This document shows, piece by piece, positions 1 to 7,831 of a stretch of 56,575 bases of DNA. The notes beneath the pieces were generated by a model. That model did not search any database. It had not been told where the DNA came from and saw nothing but the letters and a program-made list of their open reading frames with translations. Every line of letters starts with the position of its first letter. Position 1 is the stretch's first letter. A program made the translations under genes and the position numbers. Source of the stretch: Pseudomonadota bacterium (GTDB lineage Bacteria > Myxococcota_A > Bradymonadia > Bradymonadales > GCA-2716585); contig SYOX01000420.1 in NCBI GenBank assembly GCA_005804885.1, positions 1-56,575 on the forward strand. Reading direction: 5' to 3'.

Positions 1-532
1 CGGCCTGGCGGTCGGCGAGCCGCCCGCCACGCGCGGCTACACCCCCTCGGTCTTCGCCACGCTCCCAAGGCTCCTGGAGCGCGCCGGCAATGACGGCGGC
101 GCCGGCAGCATGACCGCGCTCTACACCGTCCTGGTCGAGGGCGACGACATGCAGGACCCCATCGGGGACGCCGTGCGCTCGATCCTCGACGGACACATCG
201 TCCTGAGCCGCGCCCTGGGCGGCCGGGGGCACTGGCCGGCCGTCGACCCGCTGGCCTCGGTCAGCCGCGTCATGCCCGCCATCACCACCGAGGCCCACCA
301 GGCCCTCGCGCTCAAGGTCCGCCGCCTGCTGGCCGATTACACAGAGGCCGAGGACCTCATCAACATCGGGGCCTACCAGCCCGGCTCCAACGCCGCGATC
401 GACGAGGCCATCGCCAGAAAGCCCGCACTCGACGCCGTCCTCCGGCAACCCATGACACGGAGCGTGGACCTGGCACAGACACTCCAGGCCCTTGAGCGCG
501 CCGTCAGCCACGACACCAGGAGACGAGGATGA
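1..532 (+). CDS. fliI: FliI flagellar export ATPase, C-terminal part (5' truncated)
   Basis: The open frame runs into the window from base 2 with no upstream start visible, so only the C-terminal ~176 residues are present. The frame opens with GEPPATRGYTPSVFATLPRL, the hallmark of FliI and related F1-type secretion ATPases. It continues with the DPIGD, LDGHIVLSR and VSRVMP blocks that end the catalytic domain and lead into the C-terminal helical domain. FliI hexamerises at the base of the flagellar type III export gate and drives subunit delivery by ATP hydrolysis. The Walker A region lies outside the window. The stop codon overlaps the start of the next gene (ATGA at 529-532), so the two are translationally coupled. 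Confidence 0.95.
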   Translation, partial: GLAVGEPPATRGYTPSVFATLPRLLERAGNDGGAGSMTALYTVLVEGDDMQDPIGDAVRSILDGHIVLSRALGGRGHWPAVDPLASVSRVMPAITTEAHQALALKVRRLLADYTEAEDLINIGAYQPGSNAAIDEAIARKPALDAVLRQPMTRSVDLAQTLQALERAVSHDTRRRG

Positions 533-984
533 GCCAGGACTCGCGCCGCACACAAACAGGATCCACCCTCCAGCGCGTCCGCACGCTCCAGGAGCGGCTC
601 GCGCAGGCCCGCGCCGCCGACGCACAGGCCAAGGTCGACCTCTCCCTCGACGACCTCTCCCGCCGCGACGGCGCGCTGGCCCGCTTCGAAGGCGACATGC
701 TCGCCGCCGCCCGCGCCCCCCTCCCCGCCAGCGACTTCCTCAGAGCCCAGAGCATGCGCGCCCTCCACGTCGACGCCGCCTGCGCCGCACGCGACCAGCA
801 CAAGGTCGTCTGCGCAGAGGCCGACGCACGCCGCGTCGCCCTCTCCGCCGCCGTCCAGCGCCGCCGACAGGCCGACCGCCTCATCGAGATCGCCGCCGAC
901 CGCCGCGCCATCGACCGACGTCGCCGCGAACAACACCAGACCGACGACTCCAATTGCGCCCGCGCCGCCCTCGGCGCCGCCTGA
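529..984 (+). CDS. fliJ: FliJ-like flagellar export chaperone
   Basis: The 151-residue protein is charged, almost entirely helical by composition and rich in Ala, Arg, Asp and Glu heptad-like patterns, as expected for the FliJ coiled coil that sits in the FliI ring. The call rests on position directly after fliI (4-bp ATGA overlap), length close to the family's ~145 residues, and coiled-coil character. Sequence motifs in FliJ are weak, so homology cannot be proven by eye. The start is fixed by the overlap and an upstream GGAGACGAGG ribosome-binding stretch. The next gene (motE-like) follows after 18 bp. Confidence 0.75.
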   Translation: MSQDSRRTQTGSTLQRVRTLQERLAQARAADAQAKVDLSLDDLSRRDGALARFEGDMLAAARAPLPASDFLRAQSMRALHVDAACAARDQHKVVCAEADARRVALSAAVQRRRQADRLIEIAADRRAIDRRRREQHQTDDSNCARAALGAA

Positions 985-1002
985 TCCCAGGAGCCAACCC
1001 CC

Positions 1003-1581
1003 ATGTTCCACACCTTCAAGATCCTCACGGACGCCAGACAACCCCGCCGCGGCCTCGGGCTCCTCATCGGCGGCGCCATCGTCGCCTCTGGCCTCAGCAT
1101 CGCCAACCCCGCCGGCATCCTCGCCGCCAAAGGCTCCGAAGGTGACCCCCCGGCCCTGGCCCCCTGCGCCGGCGAAGCCCAGGCCGCCGACCTCCACGGA
1201 AAGCTCCGCGCCCGATACATCGACCTCCGCAAGGAGACCCTCGCCCTGGAGCGCGAACGGAACACCCTCAAGGCCGCCCGCGAGACCCTCTCCACCGACC
1301 TCGAATCGCTCCGCACCCTCCGCAAGGACCTCGACGCCCACATCTCCTCCTGGGAGCAACGACGCGACGCCGACCGCGAAGCCCGCCTCGCGCGACTCGT
1401 CAACATCGTCTCCGAAATGCCCCCAGACAAAGCCGCCGCCCTCATCCTCAACACCGACGACGACCTCGCCGTCGACCTCCTCATCAAGCTCGACGCGCCG
1501 CGCTCCGCCCAGCTCCTCGCCCTCCTCCCCGCCGAGCGCGCCGCCTCCATGGCCAACGCCATCACCGACCGCAAACCCTGA
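1003..1581 (+). CDS. MotE-like flagellar protein (TM + coiled coil + MgtE-N-like end)
   Basis: The protein has 192 residues. A membrane segment lies at about 17-41 (LGLLIGGAIVASGLSI), followed by a Pro-rich stretch, a coiled coil at about 60-125, and a C-terminal helical block around MPPDKAAALILNTDDDLAVD that resembles the N-terminal domain of MgtE. This order is that of the MotE/FliG-related family often encoded between fliJ and fliK, where the protein works as a periplasmic stator or motor chaperone. The neighbours fliJ-like and fliK support the role. The start is preceded by a CAGGAG ribosome-binding site. The 3' end lies 7 bp before fliK. Confidence 0.75.
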   Translation: MFHTFKILTDARQPRRGLGLLIGGAIVASGLSIANPAGILAAKGSEGDPPALAPCAGEAQAADLHGKLRARYIDLRKETLALERERNTLKAARETLSTDLESLRTLRKDLDAHISSWEQRRDADREARLARLVNIVSEMPPDKAAALILNTDDDLAVDLLIKLDAPRSAQLLALLPAERAASMANAITDRKP

Positions 1582-1588
1582 GGACGTC

Positions 1589-3247
1589 ATGATCCACCCC
1601 ACCTCCCACCCGTCGCCACAACCCTCCACTGAACACCCTCGCCAGACCAACGCCCCGCCCCCTGAACCCTCTCCCGTCTTCGGCACCCTCATCGATCGCG
1701 CCAACGCCCGCCGCACAACCGCTGGCCCGACCCCCCAGGAAGTTTCATCGAAGCACTCACCACGCAGCTCACCCAGGCCCCCCCTCGATCCCCACGCCAC
1801 CACCAACCCCAAGGCCGCCGAGGCCGCCTCCCCAAAATCCCCGCTCACCCACCACGAGCCCAGCAGGATCGACGCCGAGACGCCGTCGGGCAGGATCGAC
1901 GACGCCCCCGAAACCCCCCAGAGCGACCCATACGCGCCGCTCTCCCCCCAGCACACCCAGGTCGATCCCCCCAACAACCCGCACGGGCTCGCCGCAGAGG
2001 CGCCAGACCTTCAACATGCTCCCCCCGGCACAGCCACCGACCAGACGCCGCACCAACACGCCACAACATCCCAGGACACCCCAGGCTCGCTCTCCAACCC
2101 ATTGATCCAGAATAGCTTTATCGACACCCAGTCCGGGTGGCGCACCTCGCCCATCCACAACGGCGTCTATCCGGCCGACGGCGTCTATCCGGCCGACGGC
2201 GTCAATCTTGCCGACGGCGTCTATCCGGCCAACGGCGTCGCTCTGGCCAACGGCGTCGCTCTGGCCAACGGCGTTGTTCGCGCCGATGGCGCTGTTCGCG
2301 CCGATGGCGTTGAGCTGGCCAACGGCGTCGATCTGGCCGATGGCGTTGATCTGGCCGACGGCGTTGATCTGGCCGACGGCGTCTATCCGGCCGACGGCAT
2401 TGATCTGGCCAACGGCGTCAATCTTGCTGACGGCGTCTTTGACGGGGTTGAGTTCTCCGGTGAGGCCGTGAGCTTCGTCAGCGACGTCAACAAGGCCTCC
2501 ACGGATCGGAGATCGCCGGCGGCGACAGGGCGCGCGGAGGAGGCGGCCTGGAGAGCCTGGATGGATCGCCTCACTGGCGCGTCCTCCGCTGCGGCTGGGG
2601 CGGCCGAGGGGGCGACGGGGGAGACGATGACGGGGCAGCAGGCAGGCGCGCCGTCCCTGGAGCAGCTCGGGCGTGGCGTGGGGATCGAGGGCGCGCTTGA
2701 GGGCGCTGTTCAGAACGGTGAGGGGCAATCTGGGATTGGATTTGAGGGCGCGGCGCGGAGTGTCGATGTGGGTGGAGAGATGAGGGCGTTGGTCGAGACG
2801 CCTGGGCGTCAGGGTGTGATGGCGGAGGTGATCCGGGACATCGCGCGGGCGCAGGTGAAGGCCGGGGAGGCTGGGGCGACCGCTGAGGTGGAGGTCCTGG
2901 TGGAAGGGGAGATGGTGAAGATCAAGGTGAGGATCAGCGGCGATCGGGTGAACGTGGAGGTGCGCGGCCTGGACGCGGCCTCGCTGGCGCGCTTGCGGCA
3001 GTCGTTGCAGCCGGAGCTTGAGCGGCACCAGCTCCACATGGGGCAGGTGAGCGAGGACCTCCAGGGAGGGGACGGGCGAGGGAGAGGGCAGCGGTCGCCG
3101 GTGGAGGAGGATGAGGAGGATGGGTTGAGCGCGCGGGGCGTCCGCAGAGCGGGCGCGGCGCGGGTCGAGGGATTGGAGCATCGCGATCAGGAGAGGCCCA
3201 GGCCGCGTGAGGTGGTGGGGCCGGATCGGATCTGGGTTGCGGCGTAG
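1589..3247 (+). CDS. fliK: FliK-like hook-length control protein with internal hexapeptide repeats
   Basis: The 552-residue protein starts at the ATG at 1589, preceded by TGAGGACGTC just after the motE-like stop. The first ~190 residues are Pro/Thr/Ser-rich and disordered, typical of the FliK ruler region. Residues ~193-282 are fifteen V-x-x-A-(D/N)-G hexapeptides. The C-terminal part (about 420-490) has the beta-rich look of the Flg_hook switch domain, around EGEMVKIKVRISGDRVNVEV followed by LARLRQSLQPELERHQL. FliK measures hook length and switches export specificity. Its place just before flgD and flgE is canonical. The plus strand changes from C-rich to G-rich codons exactly across the repeat array. 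Confidence 0.8.
   Translation: MIHPTSHPSPQPSTEHPRQTNAPPPEPSPVFGTLIDRANARRTTAGPTPQEVSSKHSPRSSPRPPLDPHATTNPKAAEAASPKSPLTHHEPSRIDAETPSGRIDDAPETPQSDPYAPLSPQHTQVDPPNNPHGLAAEAPDLQHAPPGTATDQTPHQHATTSQDTPGSLSNPLIQNSFIDTQSGWRTSPIHNGVYPADGVYPADGVNLADGVYPANGVALANGVALANGVVRADGAVRADGVELANGVDLADGVDLADGVDLADGVYPADGIDLANGVNLADGVFDGVEFSGEAVSFVSDVNKASTDRRSPAATGRAEEAAWRAWMDRLTGASSAAAGAAEGATGETMTGQQAGAPSLEQLGRGVGIEGALEGAVQNGEGQSGIGFEGAARSVDVGGEMRALVETPGRQGVMAEVIRDIARAQVKAGEAGATAEVEVLVEGEMVKIKVRISGDRVNVEVRGLDAASLARLRQSLQPELERHQLHMGQVSEDLQGGDGRGRGQRSPVEEDEEDGLSARGVRRAGAARVEGLEHRDQERPRPREVVGPDRIWVAA
2165..2434 (+). repeat. 15 in-frame copies of an 18-bp repeat (V-x-x-A-D/N-G)
   Basis: Fifteen consecutive 18-bp units run in the fliK frame. 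They encode VYPADG, VNLADG, VALANG, VRADG-type and VDLADG hexapeptides. The three most regular adjacent copies read GTTGATCTGGCCGACGGC or nearly so. The DNA core GCCGACGGCGTnGATC recurs in two other unrelated genes of this window (50766-50801 and about 54079-54162). Confidence 0.95.
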
Positions 3248-3262
3248 TTCAGGAGAAGATCA

Positions 3263-4030
3263 ATGCAGATTGGGGACACATTGTCGCCTCTTGGAGGCGC
3301 GTCGGCGGGCTCTGCTCGGCAGACGGGAAAGGACACGCTGGGCAAGGAGGACTTCCTGAGGTTGTTGACGACCCAGTTGAGCAACCAGGACCCGCTCAAC
3401 CCGATGGACAACACGGCCTTCGTCTCTCAGATGGCCGAGTTCTCGGGTCTGGAGCAGCTGATGAACATGGGCGAGGCCATGGGTCAGCTGGCGGTGGCGC
3501 AGGCCATCGGTAATGGGACGGACATGGTCTCCTTCATCGGCAAGGAGGTCTCCTACCTGGGCGACACGGTCCAGTACACGCCGCCGGGCGATCAGCCTGT
3601 GGGGGTGGAGCTGGAGGGGCCGGCCAGCGTGGTGACGGTGAGCGTCTACGACGACACGGGGAAGCTGGTCAAGACGATCGAGTCCAAGGGGGCCTTCGCC
3701 AAGGGGTCCAACGAGATCGTCTGGGACGGGACCGACGCGCAGGGCCTGCCGGTGCCGGAGGGGGAGTACTCCTTCAAGGTGTCGGCGCAGGACGCAGACG
3801 GGGGGGCCGTGGGGGCCAGCACGAGGCTCAAGGGTGTGGTCGAGGGGGTGACTTACGCCTCGGGCTTCCCGGAGCTGATCATCGGAGGCAAGCGGGTGCC
3901 GGTCGGCCAGGTGATGGAGGTGCTCGACGCCAGCAGCGGCGCCCGGTCGGGCGGCGAGGGCAGCGAGCCGGGGTCCAGCGCCCCGATGGTGTCCGCCGAG
4001 GTGGTGCGTGGCTATCGAGATGCCCGTTAG
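3263..4030 (+). CDS. flgD: FlgD hook-capping / hook assembly scaffold protein
   Basis: The 255-residue protein contains the diagnostic FlgD N-terminal block near residues 25-65: LGKEDFLRLLTTQLSNQDPL, then NPMDNTAFVSQMAEFSGLEQ. A FlgD-Ig/tudor region follows (VSVYDDTGKLVKTIESKG ... NEIVWDGTDAQGLPVPEGEY). FlgD caps the growing hook and allows FlgE polymerisation in the periplasm and outside the cell. It is exported by the flagellar system and has no Sec signal, as seen here. A ribosome-binding site (AGGAGAAG) precedes the ATG. It lies between fliK and flgE, the usual order. Confidence 0.95.
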   Translation: MQIGDTLSPLGGASAGSARQTGKDTLGKEDFLRLLTTQLSNQDPLNPMDNTAFVSQMAEFSGLEQLMNMGEAMGQLAVAQAIGNGTDMVSFIGKEVSYLGDTVQYTPPGDQPVGVELEGPASVVTVSVYDDTGKLVKTIESKGAFAKGSNEIVWDGTDAQGLPVPEGEYSFKVSAQDADGGAVGASTRLKGVVEGVTYASGFPELIIGGKRVPVGQVMEVLDASSGARSGGEGSEPGSSAPMVSAEVVRGYRDAR

Positions 4031-4091
4031 CAGGTAGACGTCAAAAGACTTTAACATCAAGGGCTTGGAGCCCGATCAGGGGAGCGCACAG

Positions 4092-5378
4092 ATGAGCGTC
4101 ATCAGCAACTTGTATCAGGGGGTCAGCGGCCTCAACGCGATGTCGTCGCAGATGGAGGTGGTGGGCAACAACATCGCCAACGTCAACACGGTGGGCTACA
4201 AGGCGGGCCGGATCAGCTTCGAGGAGATCCTGGGGCGCTCGGTGCTGGGGTCGGCCGGGCCGGGTCGGATTGGGAACGGGACGCGGATCTCGGGGGTGGA
4301 GCAGGTCTTCACCCAGGGGTCCTTCGGCGTCACGGGCCAGGCCACCGATCTGGCGATCGCAGGCGAGGGCTTCTTCATGCTGGAGGGCGAGACCGGGGGG
4401 CAAGAGGGTCAGTTCTTCACGCGGGCCGGGCAGTTCCGGATCGACAACGAGGGGTTCATCACGGCGGGCGCGGGGCTCAAGCTGCAGGGCTTCCAGGCGG
4501 GGCCGGGCGGGGTGAGCTCGCAGCTCGGCGCGCTGCGGGTGCCGACGGAGCCCTCGCCGCCCTCGGCCACGACCGAGATCGAGATGCGGCTGGGGCTGGA
4601 GGCGGGCGCCGCGGTGCGCGTCGACGCCTTCGACGTGGCCAATCCGACCGGGACGAGCGACTTCACCTCCTCGGTGACGGTCTTCGACTCGCTGGGTCAG
4701 GCCCACAAGATCGACGTCCACGTGCGCAAGACGGCCGAGAACGAGTGGACGTGGCACGCGCTGGCGCCCAGCGACGAGATCGACGGCTCGACCGGCTTTA
4801 CGGAGATCGGCACGGGGACCTTGACCTTCAACAGCGACGGGCAGCTCCAGACCGAGACGGGCGGCGGGCTGGACGTGACCTTCGCCGGGGCCCAGGCCCA
4901 GGCGCTGACGCTGAACTTCGGGCTCAGCCTCGACGAGGGCGGCGACGGGAGCGGGGCCAGCGAGCAGTTCGAAGTCTCGGGCAACCAGACCCTCTCCCTC
5001 GAGCAGGACGGCCGCGCCTCGGGGGTGCTCCAGGGCATCCGGGTCGACCCGGACGGCACGGTGATGGGCTCCTTCAGCAACGGGGAGGAGCAGGCGCTCG
5101 GGCGCGTGGCGCTGGCGCGCTTCGCGGCCCCGACGGGCCTGGCGAACATCGGCGGCAACCTCTTCAGCGCCACGGGGTTGTCGGGCGAGCCGGTCGTGGG
5201 CGCCGCCGACGAGGGCGGCCGGGGGGCGGTGCTCGGGGCCACGCTGGAGCAGTCCAACGTCGATCTGGCCAGCGAGTTCGTCCAGCTCATCACCGCCCAG
5301 CGCGGCTTCCAGGCCAACGCCCGGACGATTACGACCGCCGACGAGATCTACGCCGAGACCGTCAACCTCAAGCGCTGA
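4092..5378 (+). CDS. flgE: FlgE flagellar hook protein
   Basis: The 428-residue protein has the N-terminal rod/hook motif (NLYQGVSGLNAMSSQMEVVG followed by NNIANVNTVGYKAGR) and a matching C-terminal coiled-coil end (SNVDLASEFVQLITAQRGFQ, then ANARTITTADEIYAETVNLK). The middle carries the FlgE D1/D2 signature VTVFDSLGQAHKIDVHVRK. Hook subunits polymerise at the cell surface as the universal joint. I use the ATG at 4092 because CAGGGGAG lies about 8 nt upstream. An in-frame TTG at 4065 has no such site and would place extra residues before the conserved N-terminus. A terminator follows at 5411. Confidence 0.95.
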   Translation: MSVISNLYQGVSGLNAMSSQMEVVGNNIANVNTVGYKAGRISFEEILGRSVLGSAGPGRIGNGTRISGVEQVFTQGSFGVTGQATDLAIAGEGFFMLEGETGGQEGQFFTRAGQFRIDNEGFITAGAGLKLQGFQAGPGGVSSQLGALRVPTEPSPPSATTEIEMRLGLEAGAAVRVDAFDVANPTGTSDFTSSVTVFDSLGQAHKIDVHVRKTAENEWTWHALAPSDEIDGSTGFTEIGTGTLTFNSDGQLQTETGGGLDVTFAGAQAQALTLNFGLSLDEGGDGSGASEQFEVSGNQTLSLEQDGRASGVLQGIRVDPDGTVMGSFSNGEEQALGRVALARFAAPTGLANIGGNLFSATGLSGEPVVGAADEGGRGAVLGATLEQSNVDLASEFVQLITAQRGFQANARTITTADEIYAETVNLKR

Positions 5379-5410
5379 TCACGACCCTCTGAAGCCCGGG
5401 CTTCGAAATG

Positions 5411-5446
5411 GAAGCGCCCTCCTCTTCGGGGGGGCGCTTCTTGCTT
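5411..5446 (+). terminator. Rho-independent terminator after flgE
   Basis: GAAGCGCCC and GGGCGCTTC pair around a short loop (stem 5411-5440), followed by TTGCTTTC. It lies 33 bp after the flgE stop. A smaller perfect palindrome (GAAGCCCGGGCTTC, 5391-5404) precedes it. Confidence 0.8.
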
Positions 5447-5545
5447 TCTGGATGTCAGCGCCGGTCGACGGGCCTGGTGTCGGCCGACTCTGGAGCTTCG
5501 CGGCGGCGCAGGCCGAGGCTCGCGCCGCCAGGGGCCGAAGATCCC

Positions 5546-5576
5546 CTCAGGGACGCGCCCTTCGCGTCCCCCTGAG
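5546..5576 (-). terminator. Strong hairpin just downstream of the RHH gene
   Basis: CTCAGGGACGCG pairs with CGCGTCCCCCTGAG with one bulge and a 5-nt loop. It begins 4 bp after the stop of the minus-strand RHH gene. It is probably that gene's transcript end, although no clear U-run follows on the minus strand. Confidence 0.5.
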
Positions 5577-5580
5577 TCGA

Positions 5581-5784
5581 TCAGGTGCCGGTCGACGCCA
5601 CCTCATCCTCGCCCTCGCCCCAGATGTCGTCGACGCCGGGGCAGCGGCTGATCTCGTCGCGCGACAGCCTCCAGGCCGCCTGGATGATCCACGAGACGCT
5701 GCGATCCTGTCGCATCGCCTCACGGCGGGTCTCTTCGAGCATCTCTTCGTTGACGTAGACCGTGAGCTTCTTCTTTGCGGCCAT
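5581..5784 (-). CDS. Small ribbon-helix-helix protein (TIGR04563-like)
   Basis: The 67-residue protein begins MAAKKKLTVYVNEEMLEET, followed by RREAMRQDRSVSWIIQAAWR. This is the beta-strand plus two-helix pattern of CopG/MetJ-type ribbon-helix-helix DNA-binding proteins, with an acidic C-terminal tail. It resembles the TIGR04563 family that is common in myxobacteria. The start at 5784 is chosen because GGAAGG lies 7 nt upstream and the RHH fold begins there; the frame is open further upstream without recognisable content. RHH dimers usually bind short palindromes, and a perfect 12-bp palindrome lies about 120 bp upstream (5907-5918). Target genes are unknown. Confidence 0.75.
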   Translation of the reverse strand: MAAKKKLTVYVNEEMLEETRREAMRQDRSVSWIIQAAWRLSRDEISRCPGVDDIWGEGEDEVASTGT

Positions 5785-6124
5785 GGTTTTGCCTTCCTTC
5801 CTTGGTTGGCCGTCGGCGCGGGTGTCAGCGACCCGCGGGGCGACGCGGTGTTGTGGAGCAGGTTGCCTCTCGCAGGCTGCCGTGGGCGTGCAGCGCCGCA
5901 CAGCGTCCTACATGTAGGTAACTGTACCCGGCTGTGGGCTGTGGCCAATTTTTTTAGGGGTGGTCCGGTCGATTTCGGGCCGACGAGGGCCGCAGCCCGC
6001 TGGACTTGAAGGAGGAGGTCGTCAAGGTCGATCTGGAGGGGGACAAGGGGCCTGGAGGTGGCCGGAGGGCAGGGGGGTCAGGTCGCAGGAGAGGCGCCGT
6101 CCTGGGTTGGACGGCGAGGTCGGG
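5785..6124. other. Gene-free spacer upstream of the RHH gene
   Basis: No convincing coding sequence is seen. The spacer holds a perfect 12-bp palindrome at 5907-5918 and a TTTTTTT run at about 5948-5954. The rest shows no recognisable signal. It separates the RHH gene start (5784) from the 3' end of the VWA lipoprotein gene on the same strand. Confidence 0.5.
5907..5918. promoter_or_regulatory. Palindrome CCTACATGTAGG, possible RHH operator
   Basis: A perfect 12-bp inverted repeat lies 123 bp upstream of the RHH start, in a small AT-richer island that also includes GGTACAGTTACC on the minus strand. Autoregulation by the RHH protein is an inference from position and symmetry only. Confidence 0.3.
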
Positions 6125-7489
6125 TCACTGGTCCTCGGGGGCGGGCTCCTCGGTCTCCTCGCCGACGGCGCGAGGGTAGCGCACGAGGACCTCGTCGTTG
6201 GCGCCGGGCGCGAAGCCCTCCAGGTTGATGGAGATGCTGGAGGTGCAGGTGGTGTCGTTGTAGTTGACGGAGTAGTCGACGCCCTCTTCGAGGATGCAGG
6301 AGAAGGTGCCGTTGGTGCCGGTGAGCTCCTCGCACTCGCGGGCGTCGATGGGGGTGGGTCGCCTCACCTCGACGCGGATGGAGAAGCCCGAGCAGAACTT
6401 GCGAGCGCCAGCGCCGCGCGCGGCGCAGGTCTGGCCCTCGGGGCACTGGGCGTCGCCCTCGCAGGTCGTCGGCAGCGCCTTGAGGCAGGAGACGTCAACG
6501 GCCTCGCGGAAGAGGGTGCCCAGAGCCAGCAGGGCGTTGTCGAAGGGGGGCTCGCAGATGTTGGAGGTGGCCCTGTTGTCGAAGGCGTTGATGACCTGCT
6601 CGTAGCGATAGCCGGCGAAGCCGTCGCCGCCGAAGTCGGAGAAGCAGCTCGGCTGGACCTCGTCGCCGGGCTGGTAGCGGATGCCCGCGTCGGGGGCGAC
6701 GATGCCGGCCATGATGATCTTGGAGGGGTCATTGCCCTTGAGGGAGAGGAAGAAGTCGATGTACTCCTGCACGTTGACCAGCTTGTTCTCCTCCCACTCG
6801 CACACGTTGCCGTTGGTCTTGTCCAGGGCGCCGCGATCGGAGCAGTCGTTCTCGTCGGTCAAGAAGACGACGCCGAGGAAGGCGCCGTCGCGCAAGAAGC
6901 CGGAGTTGTGGCCGGCCAGCAGGGCAGGGCTCAGGGCGGTCTTGGCGGCCTCCAGGCCCATCTCGAAGCCGTTGCCGCGCGTCCCCGTGGTGGCGTTGCA
7001 GCCGAAGTCGCGCTGGAGGGTCTGGACGTCGACGACGCCGTTCTCGTCCTCGTAATCGGAGGACTTGATGACGAGCGAGGGGGGCTCCTGGCCGTTGGCG
7101 GCCGAGGGGCAGTCGGAGATGTTGACCGTCAGGTCGCACGAGGGGCCAGGCTCGCCGTCGGGGGTGTTCTGGAAGCGGCCGGACTCCTCAGGATCGACCA
7201 TGTCGGTGGTGATGACCGCCAACTGGAAGTCCGCCCCGATGTCGACCAGCTCCTGCACGAAGCTGTTGAAGTTCTCCCGCAGCGACTGCTGCTCCTCACA
7301 CATCGACCCCGAGTTGTCCACCACCCACAGGATGTCCACCTTGGCCGCCCCGAGGGAGGACTGGATGTCGGCCTGCTCGGCCTTGATGTTCTCGGCGAAG
7401 GGCCGCACCGGGTGTTCGTTGCAGGCCGTCAGCGCCATGAGGCCGCCGACGAGGCACAGGAGGACGCTTGGCTTACCGAGGCTCTGCAT
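6125..7489 (-). CDS. VWFA-domain lipoprotein with cysteine-rich C-terminal region
   Basis: The 454-residue protein carries a lipoprotein signal (hydrophobic VLLCLVGGLMALTAC, lipidated Cys at 23). A von Willebrand factor A domain starts at about 50 with an intact MIDAS motif DNSGS (58-62) after VDILWVV, and runs to about 330. The C-terminal quarter has many cysteines (for example CEGDAQCPEGQTCAARGAGA). Such proteins are anchored in the outer membrane and bind protein ligands through a metal ion. The start at 7489 has GGAGAAG about 9 nt upstream; an in-frame ATG at 7504 is possible, but the Sec signal is intact either way. It is a single gene with no obvious partner, and the ligand is unknown. 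Confidence 0.8.
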   Translation of the reverse strand: MQSLGKPSVLLCLVGGLMALTACNEHPVRPFAENIKAEQADIQSSLGAAKVDILWVVDNSGSMCEEQQSLRENFNSFVQELVDIGADFQLAVITTDMVDPEESGRFQNTPDGEPGPSCDLTVNISDCPSAANGQEPPSLVIKSSDYEDENGVVDVQTLQRDFGCNATTGTRGNGFEMGLEAAKTALSPALLAGHNSGFLRDGAFLGVVFLTDENDCSDRGALDKTNGNVCEWEENKLVNVQEYIDFFLSLKGNDPSKIIMAGIVAPDAGIRYQPGDEVQPSCFSDFGGDGFAGYRYEQVINAFDNRATSNICEPPFDNALLALGTLFREAVDVSCLKALPTTCEGDAQCPEGQTCAARGAGARKFCSGFSIRVEVRRPTPIDARECEELTGTNGTFSCILEEGVDYSVNYNDTTCTSSISINLEGFAPGANDEVLVRYPRAVGEETEEPAPEDQ

Positions 7490-7831
7490 GGTGATCTTCT
7501 CCATCGAATCTGGGCGCCCGCTGAGGGCGTCGCCGAAGGGTTCTGGTGTGTTTCGATCGGCGCCAGCCTGGATCGACGCAAAACCTCCCACGATGTTAAC
7601 AGCGCTCCCTTGATGAGTAAAGGCGGCACACGCAAAGGCTCCGAGGTCAGCGGTGCGCCCGGCGCCGCGAGCGCGGCGGCGTGGCCTCTCACGGCGAGGG
7701 AGGGCGCAGCGCGCGGCAACACCGGAGGGGTCTTCAGCGGTTGTTCGGGGTCTGATTGAGGGAGAGAGAGGGAGAGAGCGGGAGCGTGGCCGCGTGCTCG
7801 CCAGGTCCGCGCTCCGATCGCCCGGAGGCGA
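7490..7831. other. Gene-free spacer with a purine tract
   Basis: This lies between two minus-strand genes. The only striking feature is a purine-only tract of GGGAGAGA-type repeats at about 7757-7784, and I see no gene. The region just upstream of 7489 should hold the promoter of the VWFA lipoprotein gene, but no good -35/-10 pair is recognisable. Confidence 0.4.

Noticed and set aside
373..1977. 534-residue minus-strand frame opposite the flagellar genes
   Set aside because: It lies antisense to fliJ-like, motE-like and fliK, which form a coherent operon; no domain is recognisable.
5960..7759. 599-residue plus-strand frame
   Set aside because: It is antisense to the VWFA lipoprotein gene with its intact lipobox and MIDAS motif; composition is Gly/Val/Asp-rich without domain signals.
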